From: an uncultured Selenomonadales bacterium
Lineage (GTDB): Bacteria; Bacillota; Negativicutes; Selenomonadales; Selenomonadaceae
NCBI GenBank assembly: GCA_946407095.1
Contig: CAMJMR010000019.1
Location: 1 to 45,026 of the forward strand
Direction: 5' to 3'
Length of the DNA stretch: 45,026 nucleotides
In this document: in pieces, positions 40,726 to 45,026 of the stretch
Numbering within the stretch: the stretch's first letter is position 1
Layout: the number at the start of each line of letters is the position of its first letter
The notes under the pieces: model-generated
Databases searched by the model: none
What the model saw: the letters and a program-made list of their open reading frames with translations, nothing else
Told to the model about the DNA's origin: nothing
Program-made: the position numbers and the translations under genes

Positions 40726-43700
40726 ATGCTGAAACATCTTTCAAGACAGCGCGGGCAGGCAATGGTTTTGTATGCGTTGCTAATGCCGATATTCTTACTT
40801 TTCGTCGGCGTGGCTTTGGATTTGGGCTGGTATTATCTGAACGTATCGCGCCTGCAGAATGCGGCGGATGCGGCGGCTTTGGCGGGAGCGAATGCTCTGG
40901 TTGAGGAGAACGAGGCGTTTAGTGATTATTACGTCTTTTCGTTGGCAAGTAACGAGTTGCCCGCCGACTTCGACGACTACAAAAACATTTTCACCAGCGA
41001 CAAATACAAGTTCGGAGTGCGGAACTACTACAAGACAACCGACGACATCGAGAAGCCGCTTTATGACGGACGAGACGCCGTCGAAGAGTACACGCGGAAA
41101 AATTTATCGGACTTTGACGCCGTCGACACCGACGCCGATAATCAATACGAGATCAGCGCGACGGACGGCTGGAGCATTTCCAAAGGCGACGGCAAGCACG
41201 TCACGGGCAAAATCGAGCTCAAGTTCAAGATAATCGACGCCAAAAATGACATCTACGGGCCGCTGTATTACGTCGTTTCGCTCAATGAGAAAATCAGGCA
41301 TTTCTTCTTGCCGGGCTGGTTCCCCGCCATGGACGCGCCCGTTAAAGCCGTTGCACTGCTTGAGCCGCATTCCAACGACTTGGTCACGACCATGCAGAAA
41401 TTGGAGCGCACAATGGTCATCGACAACTGGGAATATCAAGACAAGTTCAAAGGCACCGCAGGTTTTTACAGCGGCAACTGGAATCACTACCAGGCGGGCA
41501 CCAGAGGCGACCACAACAAGAGTGTACGATACATAAGCGGCAACCCCAATCGAACGGAAAGCGTAATTGTCAAGACGACCGAGGCGGACAGCGACGGAGC
41601 CTCAACCTCTGCAAACGGCGGTAAATTTTTCTCTGCGGACAAAGTGGATTCGATAAACATTGACTTTCGCGCCGAAACTATAAAATCATTCCAGACCGAC
41701 TGGGATCTCGGTCAAGCCTTGGAAGGTCAGTCATACGAATTTAATAAGGAAGACGGCTACAAGTGGGATAATGGTAACGGCGACGACAAACGAATTCTTT
41801 TCAATGCGGAATTTAACGACAGGTTCCCGACGCGTCACCCCGAAGATGAAGCCGATATCCTTTGGACGCGCATTGAGAGCGACCCGATACTTTCTCTTTT
41901 ATATGTCGGGAAGCCCGACCACAAAAGTTACAACTCCGTGCGACAAGTCACGCTCAACTTTAACGTCGACAACACCGAAAAATATCCCGAAGGTCACAAG
42001 CACGCGGGCAACTACATGTACCGCCCGTATTGCATTTTCTACACGGGTCCCGAAAATATCGACTACGCAACGGACTCAAACGGCGTTTTGCTCCGTCACT
42101 CGCAGACCGTCGTCGTCAATCTGAATGCCGACACCAACGCCATTATGTATTTCCCCAACAGCCCCGTCGTCCTTAACGGCAACAATCACAGATGGCACGG
42201 CTTCATTATCGCCAGATGCTTTTTGAAAGCGGTGACGGAAGAGGACATGACAAACAGCGGTTCTTTCCGGTTTTACGACGGCTTCAAGACGCCGACGCCT
42301 TTCACCGGCAACTACACCAAAGGCACCGACTTCAACGGCAATGACGTTTATTTCAAGTTGAGCGACCTCCTTACGCGGGACAAAGTCGAAGAGCAACATC
42401 CCAACACGACGATAACTGCCGATGAACAATCGAATATCCTTTCCGTCACTGAAAAAATTCAAGTTCCCGAACAAGCCGTAATCAGCTTTAAACAGAGCGA
42501 CTACGCCGACTGTACGGATCTCGCCGACTACTACACGAGGACTGCCGCCCACTTCAACAGCACCTATACCACAGAAAAATTTAAGCAGTTCACGGGGCTT
42601 ACAGACGCGCAAGTTTCAATTATCACTTTTCCCAACGAAAACGATAACAACACCGACTTGGCGGTTCCCGTTGCCACAGCCGACTTGTCGGACAGCGACG
42701 GCGACCCCGCCGGCACAGCGCCCAAGGACGAAAAATACGTTAAAGTCATGCTCGGCGACAAGGTTAAGTATATCGCCAAGGCGAAGTTGCCCTACGTAAA
42801 AATCAGACGAAACAACGTGTACCCGTATGTTTGTATCTACGACCTCAAGAAAAAGAACACGTCAAGCACGCCCACAGGTTTCTCCGGTCTCAGAATCATT
42901 GACGACAGCATTGACGAAAGCACCATTGTAGTAACCAACTCAAACAAAGAATCTACGGCGGACATTTTTAAAAACAAAGCCGACACATATTGGAACAGCT
43001 GGAACATCAACAAGGATTTGGTGGAAAAAACGTACTATGCTCAATATGTTTCAAGCAAGTTGCAGTTTTCCGAAAGAGACGGCGTCAAATATTTCATGCT
43101 CAATAAGGACGTGAACGAAGCTGAAAAGCAAAAGTCGAAACTTATCGCCAAGTATCGCAAAGTCACGGTAAACGGCGAGGACAAGTACGTCAAAGAGGGC
43201 GATAATCTCTACTTCACGAAAGTTTTCAACAACGCCAACAATCCTAACAACTACTTAATCGTCGACGAAAAAGGCAACCCGCTGACCAAGCCCGTCACGG
43301 CTCCCGAAGTTTTGGGCGTCGGCACCGCGACGGGCAATGACGCCTTGACCGCGCAGCTGGCGGCGTCGACGAGCAGTATGGAACTTAGCAAGTATTGGAA
43401 TGTGTACACGCGCGCTCCCAACGGCACGCCCGGTACTTCCAACGTTCACGATACGCCAAAAGAAATTCCCAAAGACGATTTCAAAAACATAATCGACGAC
43501 AAGTACAGAGGAAGTGACGACAATCACAAGGACAGAGATTATCGCATTCCGGTATTGGAGCGCGTCTACAAAAAGGACGTCTTCAAGCTCAAGGACGATT
43601 CGCATTACAGCTTCTTCCAAATCCCCGAATTGGGGCGCGTCAATTACATTTACTTGAACGTGAACGAAAACAGGCATACGGTGCACGGCGAAGACAGCGA

Positions 43701-43758
43701 CGATTGGTCGGTCGGCGATATGTTCTTCACGACGAAACGCGCCGCTTGGGTCGACTGA
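40726..43758 (+). CDS. tadG: Very large TadG-like Flp pilus protein
   Basis: The 1010-residue protein begins MLKHLSRQRGQAMVLYALLM, with a membrane helix (about 15-37) followed by LQNAADAAALAGANAL, the signature of the TadG/TadE N-terminal domain. The remaining 940 residues are hydrophilic, rich in Asp, Lys, Asn and Tyr, with no domain I recognise and no clear repeats; TadG proteins are often about 400-600 residues. By analogy it sits in the inner membrane with a large exported part, perhaps a pilus anchor or tip adhesin. AGGAGG precedes the ATG. It is the last gene of the locus and is followed by a terminator. Confidence 0.8.
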   Translation: MLKHLSRQRGQAMVLYALLMPIFLLFVGVALDLGWYYLNVSRLQNAADAAALAGANALVEENEAFSDYYVFSLASNELPADFDDYKNIFTSDKYKFGVRNYYKTTDDIEKPLYDGRDAVEEYTRKNLSDFDAVDTDADNQYEISATDGWSISKGDGKHVTGKIELKFKIIDAKNDIYGPLYYVVSLNEKIRHFFLPGWFPAMDAPVKAVALLEPHSNDLVTTMQKLERTMVIDNWEYQDKFKGTAGFYSGNWNHYQAGTRGDHNKSVRYISGNPNRTESVIVKTTEADSDGASTSANGGKFFSADKVDSINIDFRAETIKSFQTDWDLGQALEGQSYEFNKEDGYKWDNGNGDDKRILFNAEFNDRFPTRHPEDEADILWTRIESDPILSLLYVGKPDHKSYNSVRQVTLNFNVDNTEKYPEGHKHAGNYMYRPYCIFYTGPENIDYATDSNGVLLRHSQTVVVNLNADTNAIMYFPNSPVVLNGNNHRWHGFIIARCFLKAVTEEDMTNSGSFRFYDGFKTPTPFTGNYTKGTDFNGNDVYFKLSDLLTRDKVEEQHPNTTITADEQSNILSVTEKIQVPEQAVISFKQSDYADCTDLADYYTRTAAHFNSTYTTEKFKQFTGLTDAQVSIITFPNENDNNTDLAVPVATADLSDSDGDPAGTAPKDEKYVKVMLGDKVKYIAKAKLPYVKIRRNNVYPYVCIYDLKKKNTSSTPTGFSGLRIIDDSIDESTIVVTNSNKESTADIFKNKADTYWNSWNINKDLVEKTYYAQYVSSKLQFSERDGVKYFMLNKDVNEAEKQKSKLIAKYRKVTVNGEDKYVKEGDNLYFTKVFNNANNPNNYLIVDEKGNPLTKPVTAPEVLGVGTATGNDALTAQLAASTSSMELSKYWNVYTRAPNGTPGTSNVHDTPKEIPKDDFKNIIDDKYRGSDDNHKDRDYRIPVLERVYKKDVFKLKDDSHYSFFQIPELGRVNYIYLNVNENRHTVHGEDSDDWSVGDMFFTTKRAAWVD

Positions 43759-43777
43759 TAACCTATTCAAACAAAAA

Positions 43778-43812
43778 AGCCTCCGCAAATCTGCGCGGGG
43801 GCTGATTTTTTT
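43778..43812. terminator. Bidirectional terminator between the TadG-like gene and mqnE
   Basis: A 9-bp stem AGCCTCCGC/GCGGGGGCT (43778-43786 with 43795-43803, one G-T pair) has six A on its left and seven T on its right, serving the convergent genes on both sides. Confidence 0.8.
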
Positions 43813-44888
43813 CAGTGACGGTCAAGCGTCATGTTGACAGGAATGCGTCCCGCCTCGCGAATGATTTTGATAATTTCGTTCTCGGCAAGGCGGCGCGGCG
43901 ATGTGGCTCCCGCGTCGTGCAAAATGTTTTCTCGGTGAATCGTCCCGTCAATGTCGTTGGCTCCGAAACTCAACGCAACCTGCGCGACCGGCACCGTCAA
44001 CATAACCCAATAGGCCTTGATGTTGCGGAAGTTGTCAAGCATGAGCCGCGAAATCGCTATCGTGCGCAAGTCGTCCCACATCGACGTTTGCTTGATGTCT
44101 CGTTCAAGCGCGGTGTTCTTCGGCAGGAACGGAAAGCAGATAAACGTTTGGAAGCCGCCCGTCTCGTCTTGCAAGGCGCGCAGTCTGATTAGGTGGTCGA
44201 CGCGTTCGGCGAGCGTTTCGATGTGGCCGTAAAGCATGGAGGCGTTCGTCTTCAAGCCGAGCTTGTGCGCCGTGCGTGCCACGTTGAGCCATTGGTCGGC
44301 AGTAGCTTTTTTCGGGCAAAGCAAATTCCTCACGCGGTCGGATAAAATTTCTGCGCCGCCGCCCGCTATCGCCTGCAAGCCCGCCGCCTTCAGCCGAATA
44401 AGAACTTCTTCGACGCTCAAGCCGCTGATATCGGCGAAGTGCTGAATCTCGACGCCCGTAAAGCCTTTGACGTGAAGCGCAGGGAATTTTTTATGCAACG
44501 TCTCAACGAACTCAACGTAATGTTCAAAGCTCCAAGTCGGGTGCAGGCCGCTGACTATATGCAAGCCCGTCAAATGCGGGTCGCGGCTCGCCTCGGTCAC
44601 CAAGTCAATCGCGTCGTCAAGCGTCATTGCGTAGGCTCCGCGATTGTCGGCGTCGCGTCCGAAGGCGCAGAACTTGCAACGCGATACGCAAATGTTGGTC
44701 AGGTTGACGTGGCAGTTGACGTTGTAAAGAACCTCCTCGCCGCAAATCTTTTTCCGTACAGAATCGGCAAGCGCGCCCAACCAACTCAACTCGTGGCAGG
44801 CAAAAAGTTCCTCGCCGTCCTCCCGCGTAAGCCGTTCGCCGCGCAGGACTTTGCTTTCAATCTTCTCAAGCTTTCCTCTCACAAACAA
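43812..44888 (-). CDS. mqnE: Aminofutalosine synthase (radical SAM)
   Basis: The 358-residue radical SAM enzyme makes aminofutalosine, an early step of the futalosine route to menaquinone. The cluster motif is CVSRCKFCAFGRD, followed by GLHPTWSFEHYVEF, GFTGVEIQHFADISGLS, AIAGGGAEILS and MLYGHIETLAERVDHL, a set that marks MqnE and not MqnC. The TTG start at 44888 has GGAGG seven bases upstream. Its partner MqnC is 32 kb away in the window, and mqnA, mqnB and mqnD are not seen. Confidence 0.93.
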   Translation of the reverse strand: MFVRGKLEKIESKVLRGERLTREDGEELFACHELSWLGALADSVRKKICGEEVLYNVNCHVNLTNICVSRCKFCAFGRDADNRGAYAMTLDDAIDLVTEASRDPHLTGLHIVSGLHPTWSFEHYVEFVETLHKKFPALHVKGFTGVEIQHFADISGLSVEEVLIRLKAAGLQAIAGGGAEILSDRVRNLLCPKKATADQWLNVARTAHKLGLKTNASMLYGHIETLAERVDHLIRLRALQDETGGFQTFICFPFLPKNTALERDIKQTSMWDDLRTIAISRLMLDNFRNIKAYWVMLTVPVAQVALSFGANDIDGTIHRENILHDAGATSPRRLAENEIIKIIREAGRIPVNMTLDRH

Positions 44889-44939
44889 AGCATTTCCTCC
44901 CGTCCGATTAGTCGAAAAATATTTTAGGTGCAGTTGGCA

Positions 44940-45026
44940 ACTTTAGCAAGTGACGGTTATTTAAGCGGGAAGCTAGGGGTTGTTGGTAAATTAAAAGTGA
45001 ATAACGACAGAAGCAAGTAAAACAAA
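44940..45026 (+). repeat. Repeat fragments at the right edge
   Basis: GTGACGGTTATTT (R3 core) is followed by AAGCGGGAAGCTAG, also found near 36167, and by TGTTGGTAAATT, also found at 20471 and, inverted, near 24198. No gene is visible. Confidence 0.5.

Overview
The window reads as a chromosomal segment of a diderm Firmicute, most likely the class Negativicutes. That placement is an inference. It rests on a Firmicutes-type fatty acid/phospholipid cluster (yceD-rpmF-plsX-fabK-fabD, with the FMN enoyl reductase FabK) on the same segment as a complete Kdo and LPS-export gene set (kdsB, kdsA, kdsD, kdsC, lpxL, lptC, lptA, lptB, lptF) and two menaquinone-futalosine enzymes (mqnC, mqnE). The genus cannot be named from what is visible. 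GTG and TTG starts are common and are placed here by their Shine-Dalgarno sequences.

Layout. 1-200: cut end of an IS5-type transposase. 231-6574 (minus): asd, yceD, rpmF, plsX, fabK and fabD, a terminator, then a TPR lipoprotein-like gene. 6704-7493 (plus): nrdG and a small membrane protein. 7525-13613 (minus): a repeat-bearing membrane protein, transketolase, mqnC and metK; a 2 x 283-bp tandem repeat containing copies of the metK tail separates mqnC from metK. 13614-16331: lptF flanked by two related IS30 relics. 16332-26746 (minus): the LPS operon kdsB-kdsA-kdsD-kdsC, two PP-loop paralogues, lpxL, lptC, an FkbM-like gene (apparently frameshifted), lptA and lptB, leading to lptF. 27105-28328 (plus): a CtpA protease. 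28445-43758 (plus): a Tad/Flp pilus locus (cpaB, secretin, two TadZ/CpaE ATPases, tadB, flp, tadE, tadA, tadC, a membrane diguanylate cyclase and a very large TadG-like protein). 43812-44888 (minus): mqnE.

How it fits together. The left part makes acyl chains and aspartate-derived precursors. The central operon makes Kdo, acylates lipid A and exports LPS. The right part builds a surface pilus whose production or function is probably coupled to c-di-GMP. Prepilin peptidase (tadV/cpaA) and tadD are not in the window.

Most unusual features. (1) The two adjacent TadZ-type ATPases have complementary defects in the deviant Walker A motif: one lacks the signature lysine, the other the P-loop lysine. 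This suggests an obligate heterodimer. (2) Two tandem QueC-like PP-loop proteins of unknown function sit inside the Kdo/lipid A operon. (3) Intergenic spaces are filled by structured repeats. R1 (about 160 bp, three hairpins) keeps its stems while their sequences change. R2 (about 95 bp) has inserted twice into one R1 copy. IS30 relics sit in the same R1 hairpin at two places. The metK 3' end has been copied into a tandem array. No rRNA, tRNA or CRISPR array was seen.
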